The notes beneath the pieces were generated by a model that saw only the letters and a program-made list of their open reading frames with translations, was not told the origin of the DNA and made no database searches. Below, one piece after another: positions 8,500 to 19,677 of a stretch of DNA of 58,024 bases (its first letter is position 1; each line of letters begins with the position of its first letter). Source of the stretch: Allobacillus saliphilus (GTDB lineage: Bacteria > Bacillota > Bacilli > Bacillales > Alkalibacillaceae); contig NZ_JAGSIE010000026.1 of the NCBI RefSeq assembly GCF_018138385.1, positions 1-58,024 on the forward strand, read 5' to 3'. The position numbers and the translations under genes were made by a program.

Positions 8500-8769
8500 T
8501 TTATATGTACCCTTATATGAAAAATATGAGACTACTGTTGGCGTTTATAAGCCCGTCTGAGATATTTATGTGACCAATAGAAGAATTTATAATACTTAGT
8601 TTGTGAATTATGTTCCCAAATTGAAAATATATGGTCCCTTGATTGAGTGAGAGTGGCCCAGTGTCCCAAGATTGAAGTATATGCACCGCCATTCGATTAA
8701 GGTAGTAGCTTTTCAATTGTGGGTGGCTCTGCTATGCTCGATATAAACGAGTGTGAAGAGGAAATAATC

Positions 8770-10206
8770 ATGAATCAATATCAAACCCCTTTATTTGATA
8801 AATTAATAGAACATACAAATGAGAACCCTGTCTCATTTCATGTTCCAGGACATAAAAATGGACGTGTGTTTCCATCGCAGAAGATAAATCCATTCCAAGA
8901 AATGATGACGTTTGATTTAACGGAGCTATCCAACTTGGATGATTTGCACCAACCTGAAGGTGTCATTCAGGAAGCAGAAGAATTGGCAGCAGAATACTTT
9001 CAAGTAGAACGGACGTTTTTTCTCGTGAATGGTACGACTTCTGGGAATCTAGCGATGATTTTAGCGACTTGTTCGCCAGGGGATGAAATTCTTGTTCAGC
9101 GAAACAGTCATAAATCAATCATGCATGCCCTGGAATTAGCAGGGGCTCAGCCAATTTTCGTTTCACCAGATTATGATGAACAAGTGGACCGTGTATCGAT
9201 TATTTCACGTGAAACAATCCGAGAGGCTATTAACCGCTATCCTTCCATTAAAGCGGTTGTTTTGACGTACCCGGATTATTTCGGGTCGACATATGATCTG
9301 GAAAAGATTATTGAGCTTTGTCATGAAAATAACCTCCCCGTAATGGTCGATGAAGCGCATGGAGCACATTTACGGTTGGGTACTCCGTTTCCCAAATCGG
9401 CTATTGATTGTGGAGCAGATGTGGTTGTTCATTCTGCTCATAAAACGTTACCGGCGTTAACGATGGGGTCCTATTTACACGTTTGTAGCAGCAAGCGCAT
9501 TTCAACGAAACGGATTGCGCATTATTTGCAAATGGTGCAAACGAGCAGTCCGTCGTATGTTGTGATGGCTTCTCTTGATTTGGCGCGGTACTTTTTGGCG
9601 ACATGTACGAAGAAGGACTTGGAAGCAACGTTTACGCAAATCCAAAAGATTCGGGAACTGCTCAGTTCGTTACAAAACGTATCGATGCAACCGATTCGTC
9701 CGGGGATTGATGATCCGCTGAAAACAACATTGCATTCAAATGACATCGATATGCGAGAGATTGATGCTCAACTACAAGCGAATGGCATATACGCTGAGAT
9801 GGTACAAAATAATCAATTATTGTTGATTCATGGCTTCTATGATGAACAATTTGATTTTTCTCGTCTACAACAGGCAATAAAGTCGGTAAATACGCTCAAG
9901 TTAAACGATTTTCATGGTAAAATAACAAGTAGACATGCAGAAAAAGATATTCAGCGATTGGAATTGAGTTATCAAGAGCTCCACCATTTGGAAACGGAAT
10001 GGGTTCCGTGGTCAAAAGCAGTCGAACGATTGGCTGCGGAGACCATCACACCCTATCCACCGGGGATACCATTGATTCTTCGGGGGGAACGGATTCGAGA
10101 AAAAGATCTCGAGGTTCTCCATTCAAAAGAACAGCTATTCCAATCAATTCAATATGACGGATATGATTTAACACGTGGAATGACAGTTTATCGAGAACAA
10201 ATATAG
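8770..10206 (+). CDS. yaaO: Orn/Lys/Arg decarboxylase-like PLP enzyme YaaO
   Basis: A 478-residue fold-type I PLP-dependent enzyme of the basic amino acid decarboxylase family. The PLP lysine is K225 in the SAHK motif ([12 protein letters not shown]). The [10 protein letters not shown] motif holds the aspartate that binds the pyridine nitrogen, and FHVPGHKNG (residues about 20-28) is a family marker near the N-terminus. The C-terminal domain starts near [11 protein letters not shown]. The substrate (lysine, arginine or ornithine) cannot be told from sequence. ATG 8770 is chosen over an in-frame ATG at 8719 because GAAGAGGA precedes it at eight bases and family members begin near MNQ..TPL. It lies nine bp before tmk, as in B. 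subtilis. Confidence 0.9.
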   Translation: MNQYQTPLFDKLIEHTNENPVSFHVPGHKNGRVFPSQKINPFQEMMTFDLTELSNLDDLHQPEGVIQEAEELAAEYFQVERTFFLVNGTTSGNLAMILATCSPGDEILVQRNSHKSIMHALELAGAQPIFVSPDYDEQVDRVSIISRETIREAINRYPSIKAVVLTYPDYFGSTYDLEKIIELCHENNLPVMVDEAHGAHLRLGTPFPKSAIDCGADVVVHSAHKTLPALTMGSYLHVCSSKRISTKRIAHYLQMVQTSSPSYVVMASLDLARYFLATCTKKDLEATFTQIQKIRELLSSLQNVSMQPIRPGIDDPLKTTLHSNDIDMREIDAQLQANGIYAEMVQNNQLLLIHGFYDEQFDFSRLQQAIKSVNTLKLNDFHGKITSRHAEKDIQRLELSYQELHHLETEWVPWSKAVERLAAETITPYPPGIPLILRGERIREKDLEVLHSKEQLFQSIQYDGYDLTRGMTVYREQI

Positions 10207-10220
10207 AGGAGTTTATGTGC

Positions 10221-10853
10221 GTGAGTGGATTATTTATTACATTTGAAGGCGTTGAAGGGGCAGGAAAAACGACTGCTCTTTCCTATATACATAACCAATT
10301 GACTGAAGCGGGCTATCAAGTGATTCAAACTCGTGAGCCAGGTGGAATAGAGATTGCTGAAAAGATTCGGGATGTCATCTTAAACCCTGAACATACAGCA
10401 ATGGAGGCTCGTACCGAAGCTTTGCTGTATGCTGCAGCCCGGAGACAACATTTAGTCGAGCGTGTTTTGCCAGCATTGGAAGCAGGAAAAATCGTCCTTT
10501 GCGATCGCTTCATCGATAGTAGTCTTGCGTATCAAGGCTTTGCGAGAGGCCTTGGCATTGACGAAGTATACGAAATGAACCGGTTTGCCATTCAAGATTC
10601 AATGCCTGACTTAACCGTTTTATTTCGAATTGACCCTGTGAAAGGATTAGAACGAATCGCTGCGAATAAAGATCGCGAGCAGAACCGATTGGACTTAGAG
10701 AAAATTGAATTTCACCAAAAGGTTTTTGATGCTTATGAATTGTTGATCGAGCGCTTTCCAAATCGTATTCAATCAATCGATGCTAGCCAATCAGCCGAAG
10801 TTGTTCAAAATGAATGTTTAAAATTGATCAAAAACCAATTAAATGTGCGTTAA
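10221..10853 (+). CDS. tmk: Thymidylate kinase
   Basis: Tmk phosphorylates dTMP to dTDP. The 210-residue product has the P-loop GVEGAGKT near residues 10-17, the DR(Y/F) motif in [13 protein letters not shown] and the lid region near DREQNRLD. I prefer the GTG at 10221, which gives the usual beginning [10 protein letters not shown] and lies eight bases after AGGAG; an in-frame ATG at 10215 is only two to four bases from that site and would add MC. It begins the tmk-darA-yaaR-holB-ricT-yabA cluster and overlaps nothing. Confidence 0.95.
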   Translation: MSGLFITFEGVEGAGKTTALSYIHNQLTEAGYQVIQTREPGGIEIAEKIRDVILNPEHTAMEARTEALLYAAARRQHLVERVLPALEAGKIVLCDRFIDSSLAYQGFARGLGIDEVYEMNRFAIQDSMPDLTVLFRIDPVKGLERIAANKDREQNRLDLEKIEFHQKVFDAYELLIERFPNRIQSIDASQSAEVVQNECLKLIKNQLNVR

Positions 10854-10912
10854 AAGTATTTACTAGTGATAAAATCCCCTAAAGCTTGTTATAATGATAG
10901 AAAAGGATCTGA

Positions 10913-11254
<342 letters not shown>

Positions 11255-11283
11255 TTGCCTCATGTAAAGGTAGGTAGATCGTT

Positions 11284-11724
11284 ATGAAGATCACTCAAGA
11301 TCTCCAAACCAAAATCGATACGAATCAAACGAAACGTGTGAATACTTCACAATCTTCACAAGCTTTTTTATCGATGGTTGGACAAGAACGAGATAAACTA
11401 CAGGGAGAACAGCTGACGAAGTTTCTTAACCAAATACAATCACAAGGTGAGAAAATCGCGAAATTCCGTTCGTTTAAAGATTTAGCTAAATATAAACGAA
11501 TGATTCATGAATTTATCGACGAAGCTGTCAAGCATGGTATGACGTTGAAACAGTCGAGAAGCTGGGACCTGACAGGCGGAAATCGACAACTTACATTGGT
11601 CGAGCAAATAGACGAGAAGTTGATGAACTTAACCGACCAGCTTTTAGATCAAGAAAAAGACTCGCTCGATTTGTTGAAAGTAATCGGTGAAATTAAAGGA
11701 TTGCTAGTAAACTTATACGCTTAA
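11284..11724 (+). CDS. yaaR: YaaR family protein (DUF327)
   Basis: A 146-residue, mostly helical, soluble protein of the YaaR/DUF327 family, whose function is unknown. The signature FRSFKDLAKYKRMIHEFIDEAVKHG and the WD..GGNRQLTLVEQIDEKL segment are clear. It carries many basic residues in its N-terminal half and a heptad-like C-terminus, suggesting an oligomer. Its position between darA and holB is conserved in Bacilli; a role linked to the clamp loader or c-di-AMP is possible but unsupported. Confidence 0.9.
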   Translation: MKITQDLQTKIDTNQTKRVNTSQSSQAFLSMVGQERDKLQGEQLTKFLNQIQSQGEKIAKFRSFKDLAKYKRMIHEFIDEAVKHGMTLKQSRSWDLTGGNRQLTLVEQIDEKLMNLTDQLLDQEKDSLDLLKVIGEIKGLLVNLYA

Positions 11725-11752
11725 ATCGATTTAAATAGATAGGATGGGCATG

Positions 11753-12739
11753 ATGAACTGGTCAACACTAGGCGAAAAACAACCTGTCGCAACGAAAATG
11801 TTGCAAAACAGTATTCAAAAAAACCGAATAGCACATGCCTATTTGTTTCATGGGCCTAGAGGGACTGGCAAACGGGAGGCCAGTCTTTTATTTGCCATGC
11901 GCTATTTTTGCGAAAATCCGCAAGAAAATGAAGAACCTTGTGGTGAGTGTGTGGCTTGCAAACGAATTCAATCGGGAAACCATCCGGATGTGCATTGGAT
12001 TAAGCCAGATGGTCAATCCATCAAAAAGGAACAGATTGAGTTTTTGCAAAAGGAATTTACATATTCAAGCTTTGAGTCTGATTCAAAAATTTATATTGTT
12101 GAAGAAGCGGACAAAATGACCGTTAACGCAGCAAATCGGTTGCTCAAATTTTTAGAAGAGCCGAGCAGGCGAACATTGGCCATTCTTTTGACAGAGCAGG
12201 TAGACGCGTTGTTGGATACGATTTTATCCCGTTGCCAGCGCATTCATTTTTATCCGCTCGCACAAGAGGCTTATTTACAACAATTGCGTGAAGAAGGACT
12301 CAGTGAAGCAAATGCTCGATTGGCATCAGCGCTACGTTTTGATTTAATTGAGGCGAAAGAAATACAAAGTGATGAGTGGTTTGCGAATGGCCGAAAAATA
12401 GTGGTACAATTAATGGATAGGATTGTCCAGTCTAATGAGGAATCCTACATATATCTCCATCAAACATGGATGCAACATTTCGATGGTCGACTGCAGCATG
12501 AAAAAGGTCTTGATTTGTTGCTTGTATGGTTGAAGGATCTCGTTTATTTACACTTAGATGAAAAGGAACAACTAGTCTTCATTGACCAAATGGATCGACT
12601 GGAACAGCAACAAGCTCATTTGCCGTTACAGCGGATTAAAGCGGCAATTTATGAAGTGTTGCAAACGAAACGAAGATTGGCGATGCATGTCCATCCAACA
12701 TTGGCAATGGAGCAACTAATCCTCAAAATGGAGAGGTGA
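11753..12739 (+). CDS. holB: DNA polymerase III delta' subunit
   Basis: Delta' is the stator of the clamp loader and partners DnaX. The 328-residue protein has a P-loop-like GPRGTGKREA near residue 35, a four-cysteine zinc module (CENPQE...CGECVACKR) and the SRCQRIHF motif with the arginine that reaches into the neighbouring subunit. Three in-frame ATGs (11744, 11750, 11753) are possible. 11753, giving MNWSTLGEKQP, is chosen because AGGATGG then lies at five-base spacing; this is not certain. It is eight bp upstream of ricT. Confidence 0.94.
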   Translation: MNWSTLGEKQPVATKMLQNSIQKNRIAHAYLFHGPRGTGKREASLLFAMRYFCENPQENEEPCGECVACKRIQSGNHPDVHWIKPDGQSIKKEQIEFLQKEFTYSSFESDSKIYIVEEADKMTVNAANRLLKFLEEPSRRTLAILLTEQVDALLDTILSRCQRIHFYPLAQEAYLQQLREEGLSEANARLASALRFDLIEAKEIQSDEWFANGRKIVVQLMDRIVQSNEESYIYLHQTWMQHFDGRLQHEKGLDLLLVWLKDLVYLHLDEKEQLVFIDQMDRLEQQQAHLPLQRIKAAIYEVLQTKRRLAMHVHPTLAMEQLILKMER

Positions 12740-12746
12740 ATATAGG

Positions 12747-13577
12747 TTGATTGAAATAATAGGTGTCCGCTTCAAAAAAGCGGGTAAAATATATTACTTC
12801 GATCCAGGCGACTTAGCGATTACAACAGATCACTGTGTTATTGTTGAGACAGTTCGCGGGATCGAATACGGTGATGTCGTCATAGCGAAAAAGCGTGTCG
12901 ACGAGGAAGATGTTGTCCTTCCGTTGAAGAAGGTCATTCGGATTGCTGATGAGCATGATCATCAAACCGTTTTGGAAAACCAACAGCAAACGGAAGAAGC
13001 TTTTGAACTATGTGCTCGGAAGATTCTAGAGCACAAGCTAGATATGAATTTGGTCGATGTGGAATTCACTTTTGACCGAAACAAGATTATTTTTTACTTT
13101 ACAGCAGATGGCCGTGTTGATTTCAGACACTTGGTTAAAGACTTGGCATCTGTATTCAAAACGCGAATCGAGCTACGCCAAATCGGTGTGCGCGATGAAG
13201 CGAAAATGTTAGGTGGAATAGGACCTTGTGGTCGAATGCTTTGCTGTTCAACCTTTTTAGGGGACTTTGAGCCCGTTTCCATCAAAATGGCGAAAGACCA
13301 AAACCTTTCATTGAATCCAGCGAAAATTTCTGGATTATGCGGTCGACTCATGTGTTGCTTAAAATACGAGAATGATATGTATGAAGATGCAAAACGAGAA
13401 CTTCCAGACATTGGAGAGCGATTAAACACTGCGCAAGGTAAAGGGAAAGTAGTTGGACTTAATATGCTTGAACGACTTGTCCAAGTTGAATTGACTGAAT
13501 TGGAACGGGTTGTCGAATATACCATCGACGAACTGATTGAAGAGGGGGCCCTTTCAGTTCCAGCTGTTAAACAATGA
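12747..13577 (+). CDS. ricT: RicT (YaaT), subunit of the Y-complex (RicAFT)
   Basis: RicT, with RicA and RicF, forms the Y-complex that carries [4Fe-4S] clusters and helps RNase Y process mRNAs, affecting sporulation, competence and biofilm genes. The 276-residue PSP1-domain protein shows the cluster-binding cysteines in [10 protein letters not shown] and [11 protein letters not shown] (residues about 157-205). The start is TTG, eight bases after GAGAGGTG; the sequence [17 protein letters not shown] matches the family N-terminus. It lies between holB and yabA as in B. subtilis. Confidence 0.94.
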   Translation: MIEIIGVRFKKAGKIYYFDPGDLAITTDHCVIVETVRGIEYGDVVIAKKRVDEEDVVLPLKKVIRIADEHDHQTVLENQQQTEEAFELCARKILEHKLDMNLVDVEFTFDRNKIIFYFTADGRVDFRHLVKDLASVFKTRIELRQIGVRDEAKMLGGIGPCGRMLCCSTFLGDFEPVSIKMAKDQNLSLNPAKISGLCGRLMCCLKYENDMYEDAKRELPDIGERLNTAQGKGKVVGLNMLERLVQVELTELERVVEYTIDELIEEGALSVPAVKQ

Positions 13578-13587
13578 GGTGGGTAAC

Positions 13588-13929
13588 GTGAACAAAAAAG
13601 AAATGTTAGAGCATTTCTCGAGCTTTGAAAAAAAGTTTACCGAGTTACAAGAGGATTTGGTGAAATTAAAAACCAATCTCGTGCAATTGGTTGAAGAAAA
13701 TCACCAGTTGGCCCATGAAAACCACCATTTACGGCAACGTCTTGATGATTTACGGAGTGAGAGTGAATCCGAATCAGAAAAGACAAATGGAGAAAACATG
13801 CAAGCCGTAGGAGAAGGGTATGACAATCTAGCACGAATTTATGAAGAAGGTTTTCACATCTGTCACGTCTATTTTGGTACGCCAAGAGGCGAAAAAGATT
13901 GTATATTTTGTCTGAAGTTTTTTGAGTGA
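13588..13929 (+). CDS. yabA: Replication initiation control protein YabA
   Basis: YabA binds both DnaA and DnaN and restrains re-initiation of replication. The 113-residue protein has an N-terminal coiled coil with leucine heptads (residues about 5-65) that tetramerises, an acidic Ser/Glu linker, and a C-terminal zinc domain with H, C, C and C ligands in FHICHVYFG and [11 protein letters not shown] 13588 is chosen because GAGGTGGG is just upstream; an earlier in-frame ATG (13537) lies inside ricT. A terminator and then a 21-bp repeat array follow. Confidence 0.95.
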   Translation: MNKKEMLEHFSSFEKKFTELQEDLVKLKTNLVQLVEENHQLAHENHHLRQRLDDLRSESESESEKTNGENMQAVGEGYDNLARIYEEGFHICHVYFGTPRGEKDCIFCLKFFE

Positions 13930-13937
13930 AACAGTGA

Positions 13938-13976
13938 AACATCCTTTGTTGTGAAAGCGACAGAGGGTGTTTTTCT
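13938..13976 (+). terminator. Terminator after yabA
   Basis: AACATCCT (13938-13945) pairs with AGGGTGTT (13964-13971) with one G-T and is followed by a T-rich run. A 21-bp tandem array starts about 20 bp later. Confidence 0.75.
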
Positions 13977-13996
13977 TCAATCAAAATCTCTTTGGA

Positions 13997-14200
13997 GCCG
14001 TCGAAAAATCAATCGTAGCCGCTGATAAATTGGATGAAGCCGCCGATAAATCGCTCGGAGCCGTCGATAAAATGGGAGAAGCCGCCGAATAATCGCTCGG
14101 AGCCGCCGATAAAATGAGGGAAGCCGCCGAAAAACCATCCGAAGCCGTCGATAAATCAGATGAAGCCGTCGAAAAATCAATCGAAGCCGCTTAATCAGCC
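13997..14200. repeat. Tandem array of 21-bp units, about 9.7 copies (array 2)
   Basis: Units begin with GCCG at 13997 and recur exactly every 21 bp up to 14186. The first twelve bases follow GCCGYCGAWAAA and the next eight or nine vary from copy to copy before a closing GA or AA. The array lies between the yabA terminator and yabB. The minus strand is open through the array and would read a basic heptad peptide (RRLRxIY); the plus strand would read an Ala/Lys/Asp/Glu heptad peptide with one stop. Neither has a convincing ribosome site, so I treat it as non-coding. Confidence 0.95.
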
Positions 14201-14305
14201 TTCTCTCCAATTTTAAAAGGCGACCAACCTTAGTGGATTATGAAATCTAACAAATAATGAAGCAATAAAACATTAAACATAGCAACGAAGAAACGAGGAA
14301 AGCTT

Positions 14306-15097
14306 ATGGTGGAACTTAAAGGTGATGAACGAATAGATTATTTGCTAGCTGACCAAGAACGTCGAATTATTCAAAGTCCGACCGTATTTTCATTTTCGAT
14401 TGATGCCGTATTGCTAGCCAATTTCACTTATTTACCGATAAAAAGGGGGAAGATACTTGATTTGTGTACAGGCAATGGAGTCATTCCTTTATTTTTATCA
14501 AAGCGAAGCCATGCGACCATTTATGGATTGGAAATTCAAGAACGGATTTTTGATATGGCCACACGGAATGTAAAATTAAATCAACTTGAAGAACAACTTC
14601 AGGTCGTCAAGGGTGATTTAAAAGAGCCGCCTGCAGAAATTTCCAGTCAGCGGTTTGATGTCGTGACATGTAACCCACCTTATTTCCGCACGGATGATGG
14701 ACAGAAAAGAATCAATGAAAATGAATTTCTCGCGTACGCCAGACATGAAATTTTATGTAATTTAGATGATGTATTAAAAGCATGTAGCTCCTTAGTGCGT
14801 TCAAAGGGTAAAGTGTCGATTGTTCACCGGCCGCAACGTGTGGCAGATTTAATGACGATTGGTAAGAAATATAATCTGGAACCGAAACGTCTTCAATTCG
14901 TCCATCCAAAAGAGGGTCGTGCAGCAAATATTGTGCTCATTGAATATTCGAAGGATGGTAAACCGGATCTCGATGTCTTGCCACCGATTTATATTCATGA
15001 CGAAGATGGTCATTATACAGGTGAGGTTGCAAAGATTTTATACGGTGAAGAGGGGAGCCGATTTCATGGTCGACGTCCAGAAGAGTTTTCAGAATGA
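14306..15097 (+). CDS. yabB: tRNA1(Val) adenine-N6 methyltransferase family protein YabB
   Basis: A 263-residue SAM-dependent methyltransferase. Motif I is ILDLCTGNGVIPLFLS (residues about 49-64). The catalytic NPPY motif, typical of N6-adenine methyltransferases, is N123-PPY126. GLEIQERIFDMA supplies the acidic residue that binds the SAM ribose. The family includes TrmN6, which methylates A37 of tRNA-Val, but the substrate in Bacilli is not firmly set. It overlaps the start of rsmI by 32 bp. In B. subtilis the small GIY-YIG gene yazA lies between the two and is missing here. Confidence 0.88.
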   Translation: MVELKGDERIDYLLADQERRIIQSPTVFSFSIDAVLLANFTYLPIKRGKILDLCTGNGVIPLFLSKRSHATIYGLEIQERIFDMATRNVKLNQLEEQLQVVKGDLKEPPAEISSQRFDVVTCNPPYFRTDDGQKRINENEFLAYARHEILCNLDDVLKACSSLVRSKGKVSIVHRPQRVADLMTIGKKYNLEPKRLQFVHPKEGRAANIVLIEYSKDGKPDLDVLPPIYIHDEDGHYTGEVAKILYGEEGSRFHGRRPEEFSE

Positions 15098-15947
15098 ATC
15101 GGAAGCGAAGTTATATTTAGTACCGACGCCGATTGGCAACTTGGATGATATAACGTATCGAGCACTTTCAACACTACAGGAAGTTTCTTATATTGCATGT
15201 GAGGATACGCGCCAAACAAAGAAGCTATTGAATCACTTTGATATTCACAAACCATTGATCAGCTACCATGAGCATAGTAATCGTCAAAAAGAAGATGAGC
15301 TCATGTCGAAATTGCGGAATGGCGATTCGATTGCGCTTGTCAGTGATGCAGGAATGCCAGTCGTGTCAGACCCAGGCTTTGGACTGATTCAGCGAGCGCG
15401 AGAAGAACATATTGATGTCGTGAGCCTTCCAGGGGCCAATGCAGCGCTTGTTGCCTTGGTTGCTTCGGGTCTCCCTGCCAATACATTTACGTTTTATGGA
15501 TTTCTTCCTAAAAAGAAAAAGGAAATCACAGAAATTTTGTCTAGCTTAGATCAGATCAAGCAAACAGTAATTTTTTATGAGTCACCGTATCGAATTAAAC
15601 AAACGGTAGAGGTCATGGCGGAATATTATCAGACTGATCGGGAAATTGTTTTAGCGCGCGAGTTAACGAAGAAATTTGAAGAATACGTACGTGGAACAGT
15701 TCACGATGTTAAAAATTTCATCGATCAAGGTAAAGCGACGTTGAAAGGGGAATTCGTTCTACTTGTCGGTCCAGGAGACGAAAGCTCTGTTGGAGACTCT
15801 TGGTGGGAAAGTTTAAATTTAGTGGATCATGTCGAGACTTATATCCAAAAGGGACTTTCTTCAAAGGATGCGATTAAACAAACAGCGATCGATCGGTCTA
15901 TACCGAAACGAGAGGTTTATCAAGCATATCACGTAGGCGATTCATAG
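15066..15947 (+). CDS. rsmI: 16S rRNA (cytidine1402-2'-O)-methyltransferase RsmI
   Basis: RsmI 2'-O-methylates C1402 in the ribosomal decoding centre. The 293-residue protein has the tetrapyrrole methylase fold with LYLVPTPIGNLDDITYRAL (about 15-33), CEDTRQTKKLL, the SAM-binding SDAGMPVVSDPG and PGANAALVALVASG segments. The frame is open far upstream, but ATG 15066 gives the family length and lies seven bases from GAAGAGGGGA. It is translated in a different frame across the end of yabB, suggesting coupling. Confidence 0.94.
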   Translation: MVDVQKSFQNESEAKLYLVPTPIGNLDDITYRALSTLQEVSYIACEDTRQTKKLLNHFDIHKPLISYHEHSNRQKEDELMSKLRNGDSIALVSDAGMPVVSDPGFGLIQRAREEHIDVVSLPGANAALVALVASGLPANTFTFYGFLPKKKKEITEILSSLDQIKQTVIFYESPYRIKQTVEVMAEYYQTDREIVLARELTKKFEEYVRGTVHDVKNFIDQGKATLKGEFVLLVGPGDESSVGDSWWESLNLVDHVETYIQKGLSSKDAIKQTAIDRSIPKREVYQAYHVGDS

Positions 15948-15982
15948 AAATCAAAGAGCATCAAAACGATGAAATTCTATGT

Positions 15983-16020
15983 AAAAATAAAAATAGACTG
16001 CAGCTTTACGCTACAGTCTA
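15983..16020 (-). terminator. Terminator after abrB
   Basis: TAGACTGCAGC (15994-16004) pairs with GCTACAGTCTA (16010-16020), one internal mismatch. On the minus strand it is followed by a T-rich tract. Confidence 0.8.
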
Positions 16021-16036
16021 TGATGTATTCATAGAT

Positions 16037-16318
16037 TTATTTACTGTCAAACTTTTTATTAATCTCAGAGATTAATTGTTCAGCACCTTCTCGGCTTAAC
16101 ACAATGGAGCCATCGCCAACAGTGATATTATCATTGGAAACATCACCAGTGATTGCACAAGCCATGTTTGGTCTGTATTTCTTTAAGATGATTTGATCGT
16201 CATCCACGTAAATCTCAAGTGCGTCCTTAATGTTTATGTCTAGAGTACGACGCAATTCAATTGGAATAACGACTCTACCAAGCTCGTCTACTTTTCTTAC
16301 AATTCCTGTTGATTTCAT
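16037..16318 (-). CDS. abrB: Transition-state regulator AbrB
   Basis: AbrB represses many post-exponential genes by binding AT-rich DNA as a tetramer, and is itself repressed by Spo0A~P. The 93-residue protein has the swapped-hairpin AbrB domain (STGIVRKVDELGRVVIPIELRRTL, residues about 3-26, and ALEIYVDDDQIILKKYRP) followed by a C-terminal multimerisation region. ATG 16318 is chosen since GGAGAGA precedes it; an upstream in-frame ATG would add nine non-conserved residues. It is the lone minus-strand gene here, divergent from metG, the same position as in B. subtilis. Confidence 0.95.
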   Translation of the reverse strand: MKSTGIVRKVDELGRVVIPIELRRTLDINIKDALEIYVDDDQIILKKYRPNMACAITGDVSNDNITVGDGSIVLSREGAEQLISEINKKFDSK

Positions 16319-16374
16319 TGTTTCTTTCTCTCCTCTCTCGATCATATATATAAGATTCGCTATCTTATGACATT

Positions 16375-16403
16375 AATGTACCACTATTATTTTTAACCGT
16401 CAA
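16375..16403 (-). promoter_or_regulatory. Sigma-A promoter of abrB
   Basis: On the minus strand TTGACG (16403-16398), a 17-bp spacer and TACATT (16380-16375) lie 57 bp upstream of the start codon. I see no exact Spo0A box next to it. Confidence 0.65.
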
Positions 16404-16595
16404 TTAAGTAAAGGAAGAATTGTCAGAAAATGTTTCAAACAATCTTGCCTGTTTCTCTGTGGAAATTAAACTATTAAATGGGTACAATAATATCTAGTTG
16501 ATATTTTACCAAACTACTGCTAAATAGAGAACATTTTTTTATAATTTAAAAAAATTTGTCATGGAATGTTAACATTTTGTGAAAAGATATGTTAA

Positions 16596-18578
<1,983 letters not shown>

Positions 18579-18608
18579 TTCGAACTGTTCAAACGAAAGG
18601 ATGAGTCT

Positions 18609-19376
18609 GTGTTATTTGATACACACGTTCATTTAAATGCCGATCAATTTATGGAAGATCGTGATGAAGTCATCGAGCGGGCGAAAGCGGCAGGTGTGAC
18701 CGAAATGGTTGTCGTCGGCTTCGACAGAAAAACCATTCCACTAGCGATTGAAATTGCTGAAGCTTATCCGTTTATTTATGCCGCGGTTGGCTGGCACCCT
18801 GTTGATGCGATTGATATGACGGATGATGATCTGAAATGGATTGAAGAGCTTGCGGCCCATGAAAAAGTCGTTGCAATTGGAGAAATGGGTCTGGATTATC
18901 ATTGGGATAAATCACCTGTAGACGTTCAAAAAGAAGTTTTTAGAAAGCAAATTAGACTTGCAAAAAAGTTGGCGATGCCGATTATTATTCATAACCGGGA
19001 AGCAACTGAAGATATTATTGACATTTTGAAGGATGAAAATGCACAGGAAATCGGTGGGATTATGCATTGTTTCAATGATCGAGCTGAATACGCGATGGAA
19101 TGTATCGATTTAAACTTCCACATATCATTAGGTGGTCCAGTAACTTTTAAAAATGCAACGGATCCCAAAATTGTTGCCGAACAAGTACCACTTGATCGAT
19201 TGTTGATTGAAACCGATTGTCCATTTCTTGCTCCACATCCGAACCGAGGAAAACGAAATGAACCTGCGTACGTTTTGTTAGTAGCAGAAAAAATCGCTGA
19301 AATGAAACAAATGACGTTAGAAGAGATCGGTGAAGTGACTCGGAATAATGCGAAGAAGTTATTTGGAATAGCTTAA
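18609..19376 (+). CDS. tatD: TatD family metal-dependent hydrolase (DNase)
   Basis: A 255-residue TIM-barrel hydrolase of the TatD family, whose members act as 3'-5' exonucleases on DNA or RNA. Metal-binding residues are the HxH pair H6/H8 (DTHVHLNAD), the glutamate in GEMGLDYHW, histidines in IIHNRE and MHCF, and the aspartate in ETDCPFLAPHP. The start is GTG following AAAGGATGAG. It is the yabD of B. subtilis and stands between metG and yabE with a long terminator after it. Confidence 0.93.
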   Translation: MLFDTHVHLNADQFMEDRDEVIERAKAAGVTEMVVVGFDRKTIPLAIEIAEAYPFIYAAVGWHPVDAIDMTDDDLKWIEELAAHEKVVAIGEMGLDYHWDKSPVDVQKEVFRKQIRLAKKLAMPIIIHNREATEDIIDILKDENAQEIGGIMHCFNDRAEYAMECIDLNFHISLGGPVTFKNATDPKIVAEQVPLDRLLIETDCPFLAPHPNRGKRNEPAYVLLVAEKIAEMKQMTLEEIGEVTRNNAKKLFGIA

Positions 19377-19449
19377 TGGTTCTTAAGCTGACCAATCATT
19401 CCGAAATAACAACGCTAGTAAATGCTTGAACACTAACTAAATGTTCTAA

Positions 19450-19519
19450 AACACACACATAGGCATACAGTTTAAAATGAGCATCATTTAAACGATCGCC
19501 TAGGTGTGTGTTTTTTCTT
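19450..19519 (+). terminator. Terminator after tatD
   Basis: AACACACACATAGGC (19450-19464) pairs with GCCTAGGTGTGTGTT (19498-19512), followed by T6. The 33-base loop can hold a small inner hairpin (GTTTAAAATG...CATTTAAAC). Confidence 0.85.
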
Positions 19520-19624
19520 TTGTTTTGTTTCATGCGGGACTCTTAGGTCGATCAAACGGGCAATTGGTTCTCGTGATGAAGTCAATGTGTAAAAACTGTA
19601 ATGAATTTGTAATGTGATTGTTCA

Positions 19625-19653
19625 TTGACTTCCTTTTTTCGTATGACTATAAT
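19625..19653 (+). promoter_or_regulatory. Sigma-A promoter of yabE
   Basis: TTGACT (19625-19630), a 17-bp spacer and a perfect TATAAT (19648-19653) lie 24 bp upstream of the yabE start. Confidence 0.8.
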
Positions 19654-19677
19654 CAATTGCGTATAGGAGGCTCGTTT

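Noticed and set aside
13977-14210. Minus-strand 77-codon frame with RRLR heptad repeats
   Set aside because: The 21-bp period keeps any frame open once open. There is no ribosome site, and the constant/variable pattern is better explained at the DNA level.
14859-15065. N-terminal extension of rsmI of about 69 codons
   Set aside because: It lies entirely inside yabB in another frame, and RsmI family length and ribosome site fit ATG 15066.
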